Counted from the first letter of the stretch, positions 32,309-41,604 are shown. The stretch is 50,843 bases of DNA from Dethiosulfovibrio salsuginis (GCF_900177735.1 NZ_FXBB01000019.1:1-50843); one strand, 5' to 3'. A program made the numbers and translations. The notes: a model not told the origin generated them from the sequence alone.

Positions 32309-32854
32309 ATGCCGGAGAGGCACACGAAACGGATCGAAAGAGGTCCTAGGCCCTATCTAAAGGCCGAGCTGAGCACACAGGAAATGCGATTGAAACAGAT
32401 GGGAGCTAAGATCGAGGTGATAAACTCCTTCTTATGCTATATACGCTTTGAGGTGGAGGGGCTCAAGATAAAGTACGTGTATAACCTCAACAGAAAGGGC
32501 CAGTTCTTTCTGGAGCGGGTAAAGCCTTATCCCCAGCCCGCCGGTACCTTCGATACCGAGAGGGACGTAGTCGAATCCATAAAAAACGACATAGCCCAGA
32601 TTCGTCAGCTGGCTCGCTCAAGTCACTTCAAGGAACTGATAGACATGAACTCCGATCTTCGGTTTCTATCCAAAAGGCTCGATTCTATCTGTCTGTATTA
32701 CGACATCAAGCCGGAGGACATAGCTAAACTCAAAAAGTCCCTGTCGGACCTTCACGGAACTTTTGATACCGTAAGGGACCATAGCCAGAGGGTTTATTTC
32801 GAGACCGAACCCTTCTGTATTACCGGCAAAAATCCCTCTTCGGTGGAGGACTGA
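32309..32854 (+). CDS. Hypothetical protein (181 aa)
   Basis: I do not recognise a family. It is a soluble, charged protein starting MPERHTKRIERGPRPYLKAE. The ATG follows AGGAGGCGAAGG. The middle (about 85-150) is mostly helical and could be coiled coil (SIKNDIAQIRQLARSSHF, DLRFLSKRLDSICLYY). There are no cysteine clusters and no signal peptide. It ends 2 bp before the ArsB/NhaD-family permease gene, so the two form an operon and the protein may be an accessory or regulator of that transporter. The 198 bp before it contain no feature I can name. Confidence 0.6.
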   Translation: MPERHTKRIERGPRPYLKAELSTQEMRLKQMGAKIEVINSFLCYIRFEVEGLKIKYVYNLNRKGQFFLERVKPYPQPAGTFDTERDVVESIKNDIAQIRQLARSSHFKELIDMNSDLRFLSKRLDSICLYYDIKPEDIAKLKKSLSDLHGTFDTVRDHSQRVYFETEPFCITGKNPSSVED

Positions 32855-32856
32855 GC

Positions 32857-34134
32857 ATGTCCCTCCAGATTCACGTTATAGCGGCTACGGCTATATTCGT
32901 CGTGACTTACGGTATGATCGTAGCGGAAAAACTCAATAGGATCTCCGTCGCCCTTGCGGGAGCCTGTCTGATGTTGATCCTCGGCATTCTCTCCCAGGAC
33001 GAGGCTATTGCATCGGTGGACTTTAACACCTTGACCTTGCTTGTAGGGATGATGCTTATAGTCACGATTACGAAAAGGACAGGGGTATTTCAGTATGTGG
33101 CGATAAAAGCCGCCCAGTTGGCGAAAGGTGACCCCTGGCGTATCATGATGCTTTTCGTGATTCTGACCGCTGTATCCTCCGCTCTGCTGGACAACGTAAC
33201 CACCGTTCTTCTGGTGGCCCCTGTTACTATGGTTATATGCGATGTCCTTGGCTTGAACCCGGTCTATTTTCTTATGCCTGAGATACTGGCGTCCAATATA
33301 GGGGGAACCGCCACCTTGATAGGCGATCCCCCTAACATCATGATAGGTGGGGCGACGGGTTTTGGTTTTCTCGACTTCATAGAGCACCTTGCCCCGCCGT
33401 CGCTGGTGATACTGGTGACGGTGATTTTAATCTGTCGTGTCGTGTACGGCAGGCACCTTCAGGTGAAAGAAGAGGCGAAGAGGGAGATTATGTCCATGGA
33501 TCCCAATCTGGAGTTGTCGGACCATAAGCTGCTGTTTAAGTGCCTTTTGGTCCTGGGATTGGTGATGATGGGATTCGTGTTCCACCAGTTTCTGGGATAT
33601 GAGTCGGCCACCGTCGCCCTTGCCGGAGCCGCCCTTCTCATGGTCATAGCCGACGTGAACCCCGAAGATGTGCTAATAGAGGTGGAATGGGGTACTATAT
33701 TCTTTTTCATAGGGCTGTTCATACTGGTCGGAGGACTGGAACAGGTGGGGGTTATCGAGACGTTAGCAAAGAAGATGGTCGCCCTGACCTCAGGAAACCT
33801 GGCCATGACGACGCTGATAGTCCTATGGGTTTCGGCCATAGCCTCGGCGTTTATAGATAATATTCCCTTTGTGGCTACTATGATACCTCTGATCAAGAGC
33901 ATCGGAGCCCTTTCCTCGATGGACATAGTGCCCCTTTGGTGGGCTCTGGCCCTAGGTGCCTGTCTCGGTGGCAACGGTAGTCTCGTCGGAGCCAGTGCGA
34001 ACGTCATAGTCGCAGGAATGGTCTCCAGGACGGAGCACCCTATTACCTTTGGCAGCTTCTTCCGGGTCGGATTTCCCGTCATGTTGTTGTCCATGGTGAT
34101 CGCGACGATTTACCTGTGGATAATGTATCTCTAG
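32857..34134 (+). CDS. ArsB/NhaD-family (ion transporter superfamily) permease
   Basis: A 425-residue membrane protein with about 11-12 helices. The two-fold repeat of the ion transporter superfamily is visible: SSALLDNVTTVLLVAPVTMVICD then SNIGGTATLIGDPPNIMIG in the first half, and ASAFIDNIPFVATMIPLIKS then CLGGNGSLVGASANVIVAG in the second. These paired hairpins form the substrate and ion sites. Members move Na+/H+, arsenite or dicarboxylates, and sequence alone does not decide. The start follows GGTGGAGGA. It is the second gene after a 181-aa protein. Confidence 0.85.
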   Translation: MSLQIHVIAATAIFVVTYGMIVAEKLNRISVALAGACLMLILGILSQDEAIASVDFNTLTLLVGMMLIVTITKRTGVFQYVAIKAAQLAKGDPWRIMMLFVILTAVSSALLDNVTTVLLVAPVTMVICDVLGLNPVYFLMPEILASNIGGTATLIGDPPNIMIGGATGFGFLDFIEHLAPPSLVILVTVILICRVVYGRHLQVKEEAKREIMSMDPNLELSDHKLLFKCLLVLGLVMMGFVFHQFLGYESATVALAGAALLMVIADVNPEDVLIEVEWGTIFFFIGLFILVGGLEQVGVIETLAKKMVALTSGNLAMTTLIVLWVSAIASAFIDNIPFVATMIPLIKSIGALSSMDIVPLWWALALGACLGGNGSLVGASANVIVAGMVSRTEHPITFGSFFRVGFPVMLLSMVIATIYLWIMYL

Positions 34135-34154
34135 CTTTTTCGGAGAACTAATCC

Positions 34155-34202
34155 TTGACAATCTCGCCCTATTAGCATATCCTGATATTGAAAATCATTA
34201 TC
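34155..34202 (+). promoter_or_regulatory. Promoter with near-perfect Fur box
   Basis: TTGACA (34155-34160), 17-bp spacer, TATCCT (34178-34183). GATATTGAAAATCATTATC (34184-34202) matches 17 of 19 bases of the Fur consensus. In the 7-1-7 form TGATAATCATTATCA the match is 14 of 15. The box covers the transcription start and touches the SD. Confidence 0.75.
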
Positions 34203-34216
34203 AAGGAGGGATCGTC

Positions 34217-34468
34217 ATGGCTGGTAGAGATAAAACTGGACCTTTAGGCGCTGGACCTGGAACCGGTAGAGGTGCCGGTGGCTGTGTCCCTGGAACCTAC
34301 GTCCAAGGCGGAGGCAGAGGTAGAGGCAGAGGTTGCGGCCTTGGTTTCCGTTTCGGTAGAGGGATGGGATTGGGGCAACCGGTTAACGACGAGGGCTCGC
34401 TTCTGAACAGGATAGCGACTCTGGAGGATAAGATCGATAGCCTGCTAGAGGCGAAGAAAGAGGGCTAA
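34217..34468 (+). CDS. Small Gly/Arg-rich DUF5320-like protein
   Basis: An 83-residue protein: Gly/Arg-rich for about 52 residues (PLGAGPGTGRGAGGCVPGTY, RGRGRGCGLGFRFGRGMGLG, with two Cys) and then a coiled-coil helix (LLNRIATLEDKIDSLLEAKK). This matches the DUF5320 pattern, a family often found near NifX/dinitrogenase iron-molybdenum cofactor proteins and of unknown function. The ATG lies 8 nt after AAGGAGGG. The promoter carries a very good Fur box, so expression should rise when iron is scarce. It is probably monocistronic. Confidence 0.75.
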   Translation: MAGRDKTGPLGAGPGTGRGAGGCVPGTYVQGGGRGRGRGCGLGFRFGRGMGLGQPVNDEGSLLNRIATLEDKIDSLLEAKKEG

Positions 34469-34483
34469 CGTAACTGTTATCGA

Positions 34484-34515
34484 GGGAGGAGGGCCGATTA
34501 TCGGACCTCCTCCCT
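34484..34515 (+). terminator. Hairpin after the Gly-rich gene
   Basis: GGGAGGAGG with inner CCGA pairs with TCGG and CCTCCTCCC. It is followed only by TTGGCTTTTG, so the T tract is weak. Confidence 0.65.
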
Positions 34516-34581
34516 TGGCTTTTGTCGAGCTTAGGTGATATCATCGAAAGGATGGAAAAAATAGCCGGGGGTGTTTTCACT

Positions 34582-36096
34582 ATGAACAGAGTGGGGTTTG
34601 ACACGGAGGAGTATCTGAGGCAACAGACCGACGCTATCCTTAGGAGGATGGAGCGTTTCGATAACAAGCTGTATATCGAGTTCGGAGGTAAGTTGATATT
34701 CGATTATCATGCCGCAAGGGTGCTGCCTGGGTTTGACCCTAACGTAAAGATGAGGCTTCTCGAGAGGTTTAAGGATCAGGTGGAGGTCATTATCTGTATC
34801 TACGCTGGCGATATAGAGAGAAAGAAGATTCGGGCCGACTTCGGCATAACCTACGACATGGACGTCCTGAAACTCATAGACGATCTATCCGAGAGAGGCA
34901 TCACAATAGGAGCGGTGGTCATAACCCGGTTCAACGACCAGCCTGCGGCGGTTATGTTCAAAAAACGACTGGAGATGAGAGGGGTATCGGTATATACCCA
35001 CCGCTCCACCAAAGGCTATCCTGCCGACGCCGATACTATAGTCAGCCCCGATGGCTACGGGGCCAATCCCCACATAAAGACCGAACGGCCTATCGTGGTG
35101 GTCACCGCTCCCGGCCCCGGAAGCGGCAAGCTGGCGACCTGTCTGTCTCAGCTCTATCACGAGCATCAAAGGGGAGTTAGAGCCGGTTACGCCAAGTTTG
35201 AGACCTTTCCGGTCTGGAATATGCCCCTAAAGCATCCGGTCAACGTCGCCTACGAGGCGGCTACCGCCGATATCGGCGATGTAAACCTCATAGATCACTT
35301 TCATCTGGAGGCCTACGACGAGAGGACGGTCAACTACAACAGGGACCTGGAGGCGTTCCCCCTTCTCAGGAGGATACTGGAGAAGATAACCGGAGAGAGC
35401 TCTCTCTATCGGTCTCCTACGGACATGGGTGTGAACAGGATTTTCTTCGGAATAACCGACGACCAGGCCGTAAGGGACGCCTCCTGCCAGGAGGTCATAA
35501 GGAGATACTTTCGCTATTCCTGCGACTATCAGCTAGGTTCGGTTGAGAGGGAAGCGGTTCAAAGGGTAGGGCTTCTTATGGAAGAGCTGGAGGTAAAGCC
35601 TGAGGATCGGTCTGTAGTGGTCCCAGCCCGGGAGGCCGCTAAAGAGGGACAGGCCAAGGGAAAAGGTGCCGATGGCATCTTCGCTGGGGCCGCTTTGCAG
35701 CTAAGGGACTGCCGAATCGTCACCGGCAAAAACTCCAACCTATTTCACGCCGCCTCCAGCCTTATACTGAACGCAGTAAAGGTCCTTGCGGGTATCCCTG
35801 ACGGTATAGATCTGCTTTCGGTCAACGTGATAGAATCACTGGCCTATCTCAAAAAAGACGTCCTCGGCGACAAGATGTTAGGGCTGGATCTGGAGGAGAC
35901 CATGACCGCCCTAAGCATCTGTGCAACGACCAACCCGGTAGCGGCGGAGGCGGTGGAGAAACTGAGGGAACTGAGGGGATGCGAGGTCCATCTCTCCCAC
36001 ATCCCCTCTCCAGGCGACGAAAACGCCTTCAGAAAACTTGGGGTCAACCTGACCTGTGAGCCCTGTTTCGCCTCCAGGTGTCTCTTCGAAAGGTAG
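34582..36096 (+). CDS. DUF1846 / UPF0371 family protein
   Basis: About 504 residues from ATG 34582, 8 nt after GGGGGTG. An upstream in-frame start at 34522 would add residues that do not look like the family. The N terminus (FDTEEYLRQQTDAILRRMERFDNKLYIEFGGKLIFDYHAARVLPGFDPN) is the DUF1846 signature. VVTAPGPGSGKLATCLSQLY near residue 175 resembles a P-loop, and THRSTKGYPADAD precedes it. The family is conserved across bacteria but has no agreed function. It ends 1 bp from the convergent FabH-like gene with no obvious terminator between them. Confidence 0.85.
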   Translation: MNRVGFDTEEYLRQQTDAILRRMERFDNKLYIEFGGKLIFDYHAARVLPGFDPNVKMRLLERFKDQVEVIICIYAGDIERKKIRADFGITYDMDVLKLIDDLSERGITIGAVVITRFNDQPAAVMFKKRLEMRGVSVYTHRSTKGYPADADTIVSPDGYGANPHIKTERPIVVVTAPGPGSGKLATCLSQLYHEHQRGVRAGYAKFETFPVWNMPLKHPVNVAYEAATADIGDVNLIDHFHLEAYDERTVNYNRDLEAFPLLRRILEKITGESSLYRSPTDMGVNRIFFGITDDQAVRDASCQEVIRRYFRYSCDYQLGSVEREAVQRVGLLMEELEVKPEDRSVVVPAREAAKEGQAKGKGADGIFAGAALQLRDCRIVTGKNSNLFHAASSLILNAVKVLAGIPDGIDLLSVNVIESLAYLKKDVLGDKMLGLDLEETMTALSICATTNPVAAEAVEKLRELRGCEVHLSHIPSPGDENAFRKLGVNLTCEPCFASRCLFER

Positions 36097-36097
36097 A

Positions 36098-37114
36098 TTA
36101 GAACCTGATAACCGTGGCACCCCAGGAATAGCCTACACCAAAACCGCAGATCAGGACCTTGTCTCCCGGCAGCAGTCTCCCTTTTTTAGTGGCCCTTCTT
36201 ATAGCCATAGGAATCGTCGAACTGACGGTGTTTCCGGTCTCCTCTATGTCTATTATGAACCGATCCTCCGGTATCTTTATAACGTCCCGAAGTTTTGTCA
36301 GCATCATCTCAGTGGCCTGATGAAAAACGAAAAGGTCCACATCTTCCATGGTCATGTCGTTTAGCTCAAGACATCTCTCTACGACCGGAGGAACCTCCCT
36401 CACAGCGAAGGAGAACACCTCCGGTCCGTTCATGTAGAGGTTCTCCTTCGTCCGAGAGTTGCCGTACCTGTTGGTGTAGACCTCTTTCGTGCTCTCGTCG
36501 CAGGGCTCGACCGCCCCTCCTGCAGGTATTATCAAATTCTCACAGCCCGTCCCGTCGGTTCCGAGGACGAAGTTTCCTATGCCCCCCGACTGGCTTTCGC
36601 TGGATATCAAAGATGCGGTAAATCCGTCGCCGAAGATAGTCCTGGTGCTTTTGTCCCCTGGGTTTACGTAACGGCTAAGGACATCTCCGGTCAGAAGGAG
36701 TATCTTATCCGCCATGCCGGAGCGTACCATAGCGGAAGCCATGTGGAGGCCGTAGAGATATCCAGAGCACCCCAGGTTGTAGTCGAACGCCCCGCAGTCC
36801 TTTCTGAGGCCCAGGTTTCTGTGGACCAAACAGGCGGTGGACGGCATGATGTAGTCGGGGGTCTCGGTACACAGGAGCACCATGTCTATCTCTCCCCTGT
36901 CGAGGCCGGTCTCCTCAAATAACCTCTCCGCCGCCTTGGTGGCCAGCTCGGAGACCGGCTCCTTTTCCGCTATCCTTCTCTCCTCTATTCCCGTCTTGGC
37001 CTTGATCTTGTCGGTAGTCCAGGCCTTAAACTCTCTGACTAGATCCTCGTTGGTCAGCCTCTTCTCCGGCAGGTGACAGGATATATGGGCTACGTAAGCC
37101 TCTTTGGGGTTCAT
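36098..37114 (-). CDS. FabH-like 3-oxoacyl-ACP synthase III
   Basis: About 338 residues from ATG 37114, which follows AAAGGAGG; a longer ORF start at 37147 has no site. It has the thiolase fold with the KAS III triad: Cys in AFDYNLGCSGYLYGLHMA, His in LFVFHQATEMML and Asn in ETGNTVSSTIPMAI. The glycine-rich C terminus VLICGFGVGYSWGATVI is typical. It may start fatty acid synthesis from acetyl-CoA. However, it stands alone rather than in a fab cluster, so a role in a specialised acyl pathway (branched or polyketide starter) is equally possible. Confidence 0.88.
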   Translation of the reverse strand: MNPKEAYVAHISCHLPEKRLTNEDLVREFKAWTTDKIKAKTGIEERRIAEKEPVSELATKAAERLFEETGLDRGEIDMVLLCTETPDYIMPSTACLVHRNLGLRKDCGAFDYNLGCSGYLYGLHMASAMVRSGMADKILLLTGDVLSRYVNPGDKSTRTIFGDGFTASLISSESQSGGIGNFVLGTDGTGCENLIIPAGGAVEPCDESTKEVYTNRYGNSRTKENLYMNGPEVFSFAVREVPPVVERCLELNDMTMEDVDLFVFHQATEMMLTKLRDVIKIPEDRFIIDIEETGNTVSSTIPMAIRRATKKGRLLPGDKVLICGFGVGYSWGATVIRF

Positions 37115-37230
37115 AATAATTCCTCCTTTTAAAATCTCTTCTCTCAATGTCGCTCTCGCTCGACGGAACCGTAGCCATATTATACGCTAAAAAGCGTCTT
37201 GTCATAGTAGCTGGTGCTAAAAAACTATGT

Positions 37231-37255
37231 AAAAAAAGGAGGGCAAAGCCCTCCT
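37231..37255 (-). terminator. Terminator after the DUF4412-like gene
   Basis: On the minus strand AGGAGGGC, loop TTT, GCCCTCCT, then seven T. It begins inside the stop codon of the gene. Confidence 0.9.
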
Positions 37256-37820
37256 AGAAATCTAAATCTATCCTTTTGTATCCCTCTGGGACGGAGAAAA
37301 ACTCCGGATCTTGGGGCCCCTCGACGATCTCTCTGTACTCCATGGTTATCTTGCCTAAAGGGGTGTCCGACACTACCTTAATAGCCGCCTCTAGATCGGG
37401 AGAATACCACATATCCGACCGGCCGAACTCCTCCTCCGAGGGGATGTGGCGATAACGGTGGCATGTATAGCCCCATAACGTCTCCGATGGAAGTCTCTCT
37501 GTCTCTCCTGTGTCGTCTCTGAGTACCTGACCGATCCCCATGTCCTTAGGTCTGTCGTCGTCGCCTTCCTGGTCGTCTCCCATCTCTAGATAGGCTTTTT
37601 CGTCCTCCATCAAGGTATAGGTCTTACCGGTCTTCGTGTTGAATATCACTATCTGACCGGCCTGCTCGTGTCGCTGCCAGTCTCCTTTTACGAAAATAGA
37701 GGAGCTAAATGTTCCGTGAGGGCCCATGACGACCATCTTCGCCGAGAACTCCGCACCTGCCGCAGGGCTAATGGCCAACCATAGGGTTATCGCCGCCGCT
37801 ATGTACAGTCTTTTTATCAA
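37254..37820 (-). CDS. Secreted DUF4412-like periplasmic protein
   Basis: About 188 residues. TTG 37820 is preferred (5 nt after GGAGG). GTG 37826 is also in frame but overlaps that site. The N terminus IKRLYIAAAITLWLAISPAAGAE is a clear signal peptide cut after AGA. The mature part reads FSAKMVVMGPHGTFSSSIFVKGDW, VIFNTKTGKTYTLMEDEKAYLE and GYTCHRYRH, then FSVPEGYKRIDL. That is the beta-rich pattern of DUF4412/LolA-like outer-membrane-protein-sorting folds. It lies 2 bp after the PPK2-type gene and is probably co-transcribed with it. Its function is not established. Confidence 0.7.
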   Translation of the reverse strand: MIKRLYIAAAITLWLAISPAAGAEFSAKMVVMGPHGTFSSSIFVKGDWQRHEQAGQIVIFNTKTGKTYTLMEDEKAYLEMGDDQEGDDDRPKDMGIGQVLRDDTGETERLPSETLWGYTCHRYRHIPSEEEFGRSDMWYSPDLEAAIKVVSDTPLGKITMEYREIVEGPQDPEFFSVPEGYKRIDLDF

Positions 37821-37822
37821 AA

Positions 37823-39307
37823 TCACCTCCCCTCGAGGGCTTCCTCCCCTCTTTCCAGGACAGTTCTCAGGACTTTAAGCCTGCCGTATGCCTTGGAGTT
37901 GGCCTCCACTATGGTCCAGGGAGCGTAGGGAGTGCTTGTGCGCCACAGCATCTCCTCCACCGCCTTTTCGTAGAGGTCCCATTTTTCCCTGTTCCTCCAG
38001 TCCTCGTCGGTTATCTTCCAGTTTTTCTCAGGAGTTTCCTCTCTGGACTGGAACCTTCTTAGCTGTTCGTCTTTGTCTATCTGAAGCCAGAACTTCATCA
38101 CTATGGCCCCTGAATCGTGCCACTGCTTTTCCATGTCGTTTATCTCGCTGTAGGCCCTCCGCCAATCCAATGGGGAGCAATAGCCTTCCACCCTCTCCAC
38201 CAAGACCCTGCCGTACCAGGTCCTGTCGAAGATGGCTACGTGGCCCGCCTTAGGGAAGTCCTGCCAAAACCTCCACAGGTAGTGGTGTCGTTTCTCGAAG
38301 TCGTTAGGAGCACCGACAGGGATGACCTCGTAGCCTCTGGGGTCCATCTCTTCGGTAAGCCTCTTTATGCAGCCTCCCTTTCCGGCGGCGTCCCATCCCT
38401 CGAAGGCCAACACCATAGGTCTTCTCTTTCTGTAAAGGGTGTACTCCATCCTCCTTATTTTCCTCTGGAGGGATGCCATCTCTTTTTTGTAGTTGTCCTC
38501 CGGTTCCAGCGACAGATCTACCTTTGACAGAACCGTCGGCGTGGTTACCGCCTCCTCCAGCTCCGATAGCACCACAGGCTCTTTAGCTGCCTCGACCTTC
38601 GGCTGGTTGAGCCTGTTCTCAAGGGCTCTGGCCACCACCGACAGGACCTTCACCGTGGCGAACCGTCTATCGTGGGCCTCCACTATGGTCCAGGGAGCGT
38701 AGGCTCTATCGGTCTCCCTTATAACTTCCTCCAGAACCGGAAGGATGGAGTCGTAATTTTTATAGGCGTTCAGCTCATCCTGTCCTCTGACCCCTTTGGA
38801 TCCGTCGCTCTTTAGCCTCTGGAGGCGCTTTTTCTGCTCCGAGCGATCTATGTGCAGAAAGAGCTTTATAAGGAGGTAACCTCCGTCCGCCAGCTGTCTC
38901 TCGAAGGACCTTATCTCCTCCAGCTTTCTCTCCAGTCCCCGGTTTCCCTCGTTCGGCTCTCTCCAGGAATCTATGGCCTTTCTGTACCACGAGCGGTTGT
39001 ATATGGACATCCTGCCTGCGGGAGGTATGGCGTTCCAGAAGGGATACATAGGCGGATAAAAGGGGTCGGACGTAAAGGAGTCGGTGACGTTTTGAACCCT
39101 GAATCCTCTGGGATCCAGAGGCAGTATCAGCTGGTTCATCTGGGCCCCTTTTCCCGCCCCTTCCCAGCCCTCAAAAACGACCATAACCGGGATTTCCGCC
39201 TCTCTCTGCCGCCTCTGGAGGTCCCCTATCTTAGCTCCAAGCTCCTTTACCGCCTGACGATATTCTTTTTTACCAAGTTTCCTGGACAAATCGACTTTCT
39301 CTAACAT
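37823..39307 (-). CDS. pap: Polyphosphate:AMP phosphotransferase (tandem PPK2 domains)
   Basis: About 494 residues, ATG 39307, 9 nt after GGAGG (ATG 39313 is 3 nt from it). Two PPK2 domains lie in tandem, each with a Walker A: VVFEGWEGAGKGAQMN near residue 46 and LAFEGWDAAGKGGCIKRL near residue 303. Walker B and lid elements follow (SIYNRSWYRK, AIFDRTWYGRVLVERVEG), and each domain ends APWTIVEA. Two-domain class II PPK2 enzymes phosphorylate AMP to ADP with polyphosphate. It is divergent from the ppk1 operon, so polyphosphate making and polyphosphate use are encoded back to back. Confidence 0.9.
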   Translation of the reverse strand: MLEKVDLSRKLGKKEYRQAVKELGAKIGDLQRRQREAEIPVMVVFEGWEGAGKGAQMNQLILPLDPRGFRVQNVTDSFTSDPFYPPMYPFWNAIPPAGRMSIYNRSWYRKAIDSWREPNEGNRGLERKLEEIRSFERQLADGGYLLIKLFLHIDRSEQKKRLQRLKSDGSKGVRGQDELNAYKNYDSILPVLEEVIRETDRAYAPWTIVEAHDRRFATVKVLSVVARALENRLNQPKVEAAKEPVVLSELEEAVTTPTVLSKVDLSLEPEDNYKKEMASLQRKIRRMEYTLYRKRRPMVLAFEGWDAAGKGGCIKRLTEEMDPRGYEVIPVGAPNDFEKRHHYLWRFWQDFPKAGHVAIFDRTWYGRVLVERVEGYCSPLDWRRAYSEINDMEKQWHDSGAIVMKFWLQIDKDEQLRRFQSREETPEKNWKITDEDWRNREKWDLYEKAVEEMLWRTSTPYAPWTIVEANSKAYGRLKVLRTVLERGEEALEGR

Positions 39308-39415
39308 CCACATACACCTCCTTGTTTTACTCTTCCGTAACCATCGGCTTATGACAACGCTGTAGAATGAATCGGTTCTGCTGTGGACTTCACAGCATTG
39401 TCGGACTACAATGAT

Positions 39416-39441
39416 TATAATGGTAGGATAGCTTCATTATA
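39416..39441. promoter_or_regulatory. Inverted repeat in the ppk1 upstream region
   Basis: TATAATG (39416-39422), 12-bp gap, CATTATA (39435-39441). The left arm doubles as a good -10 element. A protein binding this dyad would cover the start of the ppk1 transcript. It is not a PhoB-type box that I can recognise. Confidence 0.35.
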
Positions 39442-39477
39442 CCCTTTCCAAAGGAGCTTCGCGAGGGAGGCGCTGTT

Positions 39478-41604
39478 ATGAGCGATAAGAAAGGCGACGT
39501 GGATTTTAACGACCAATCTCTCTACCTGAACAGAGAGCTCAACTGGATATGCTTTAACGAGAAAGTGCTTTACGAGGCCATGGATAAAGGCAACCCTCTC
39601 CTCGAGAGGGTGAAGTTTCTGTCCATATTTCACAACAACCTCGACGAGTTTTTCATGGTCCGTGTCTCCGGTCTGGTTCACCAGTATCACGAGGGAGTAA
39701 AGGATCTCTCTATGGACGGAAAGACCCCTGCGGACCAGCTCATGGAGATAAGGTCCCGGCTCTCAAGACTTCTGGACATGGCGGACAAGTGCTGGGAGGA
39801 ACTGAGAGGGCTTTTGGCGTCGGAGAGGATATCCATAATGAGGTACTCCGATCTGGACGATAAGACCAAAGAGGGACTGAGGAAATACTTTATCAAAGAG
39901 ATATTCCCTATAATAACCCCTATGGCCATAGACCCAGGCCGTCCCTTCCCTAAAATATCCAACCTCAGCCTTAACCTGCTGGTGATGCTCCAGGATCCCG
40001 GGGAGGCCATACACTTCGCCAGGGTAAAGATCCCCGATACCTTCAAACCTTTCGTCGCCATAATGACGGGAAACGACTTTTCCGTGTATCGTAAATTGGG
40101 GTTGACCATGAGAAACGGCGGCGACTCTATCTGGATAGAGGAGCTCATAAGGGCCAATATAGACACACTGTTTCCGGGATACAAGGTCCTTGGGGCCCAT
40201 CTGTTCAGGGTCACCAGAAACGCCGACATAGAGATAGCCGAGGACGACGGAGGAGACCTTATGGAGGCTGTGGCCGAAGGGGTCGAAAGACGGCATTTTG
40301 CGGAGGTCATAAGGCTTGAGGTCTCTTCCGAGATGCCAAAGGCCATGAGACACTTTCTCGCCGGCAGGCTTCACCTGGAGAAGTGGCAGATATTTCGCTG
40401 TCGTAAGGAAATGGCTATGTCCAGGATTATGCAGCTTGCCGGTCTGGACAGACACGATCTTAAAGACACACCGTATAAACCTAGGGTTCCCTACCCTTTA
40501 GGCGAAAGGGATCCCGTCCTGCCGATGTTAAAAAAAAGGGACCTGATCCTCTACCACCCCTACGATAGCTTTTCTCCCGTCCTGGACTTCGTCAGAAGGG
40601 CCGCAGTAGACCCGAACGTCCTGGCTATAAAACAGACCTTGTACAGGTCGGGGTCAAACTCACCTATCGTCTCTGCACTAATGGAGGCCAGGCGAAACGG
40701 TAAACAGGTCACCGTAGTTGTCGAGCTTAAAGCCCGTTTCGACGAGGAACAGAACATCGTATGGGCTAAAGCCCTGGAGGAGGCCGGGGTCCACGTGGTG
40801 TACGGCCTGGTGGGGTTTAAAATCCACTCCAAGCTCTGCATGGTCATAAGGAGGGAGCAAAACAGGCTAAAACGATACGTCCACATCGGAACGGGAAACT
40901 ATAATCCCGGCACCGCCAAGATCTACGCCGATTTAGGGTTCTTCACGTCCAAGTCGGCCATCTGCTCCGACGTGACAGAGCTGTTCAACGCCATGACCGG
41001 CTTTTCGCACCAGGAGGACTACCGTAAGATACTGGTCTCCCCTGGCACCACCAGAAAGGGCATAGTCAGTCGGATATACCGTGAGCTGGAACACCACAAG
41101 AAAAACGGCGGAGGCTATATAGCCTTTAAAATGAACCAGCTGGTGGACCAGCGCTGTATAAAAGCCCTCTATAAAGCCTCCTGTGCGGGGGTAAAAATAG
41201 ACCTTCAGATAAGGGGCATATGCTGTCTAAGGCCCGGTCTGCCGGGAGTCAGCGAGAACATAAAGGTGACGTCGCTGGTGGGCCGTTTTCTGGAGCACGC
41301 CAGAATGTTCTACTTCAAAAACGGAGGGGACGACGAGCTTTTCATCGGCAGTGCTGATATGATGCCCAGAAACCTGGATCGTCGGGTCGAGGTGTTGACC
41401 CCTATAGACGACCCTGAGTTGAGGGCCTCCATGGTGGAGGACATTCTGATGAAGCACCTGGCGGACACGGAAAACGCCTGGGAGCTCCATTCAGACGGAA
41501 GCTACTCCAAAGTCACCGTAGCCAAAGGAGAGACCGCCTTCGACTCTCAGAGGTGGATGATGGAACACCGGCAGGGCTGGAATCCGGTGATGGAGGATAG
41601 GTGA
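39478..41604 (+). CDS. ppk: Polyphosphate kinase 1
   Basis: A 708-residue protein of standard PPK1 length. N-terminal LNRELNWICFNEKVLYEAMD and FLSIFHNNLDEFFMVRVSG; phospholipase D-like catalytic halves with KQTLYRSGSNSPIVSALMEA, VELKARFDEEQN, VGFKIHSKLC (the His that is phosphorylated) and IHIGTGNYN-type sequence (YVHIGTGNYNPGTAKIYADLG); C-terminal IRGICCLRPGLPGVSENIKV and GSADMMPRNLDRRVEVL. It reversibly makes polyphosphate from ATP, at the membrane or nucleoid. The following CHAD gene starts on its stop (TGATG). Confidence 0.96.
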   Translation: MSDKKGDVDFNDQSLYLNRELNWICFNEKVLYEAMDKGNPLLERVKFLSIFHNNLDEFFMVRVSGLVHQYHEGVKDLSMDGKTPADQLMEIRSRLSRLLDMADKCWEELRGLLASERISIMRYSDLDDKTKEGLRKYFIKEIFPIITPMAIDPGRPFPKISNLSLNLLVMLQDPGEAIHFARVKIPDTFKPFVAIMTGNDFSVYRKLGLTMRNGGDSIWIEELIRANIDTLFPGYKVLGAHLFRVTRNADIEIAEDDGGDLMEAVAEGVERRHFAEVIRLEVSSEMPKAMRHFLAGRLHLEKWQIFRCRKEMAMSRIMQLAGLDRHDLKDTPYKPRVPYPLGERDPVLPMLKKRDLILYHPYDSFSPVLDFVRRAAVDPNVLAIKQTLYRSGSNSPIVSALMEARRNGKQVTVVVELKARFDEEQNIVWAKALEEAGVHVVYGLVGFKIHSKLCMVIRREQNRLKRYVHIGTGNYNPGTAKIYADLGFFTSKSAICSDVTELFNAMTGFSHQEDYRKILVSPGTTRKGIVSRIYRELEHHKKNGGGYIAFKMNQLVDQRCIKALYKASCAGVKIDLQIRGICCLRPGLPGVSENIKVTSLVGRFLEHARMFYFKNGGDDELFIGSADMMPRNLDRRVEVLTPIDDPELRASMVEDILMKHLADTENAWELHSDGSYSKVTVAKGETAFDSQRWMMEHRQGWNPVMEDR

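Noticed and set aside
39687-40455. Two long minus-strand ORFs (219 and 230 codons)
   Set aside because: Antisense to the well-supported ppk1 gene; shadows produced by its codon use.
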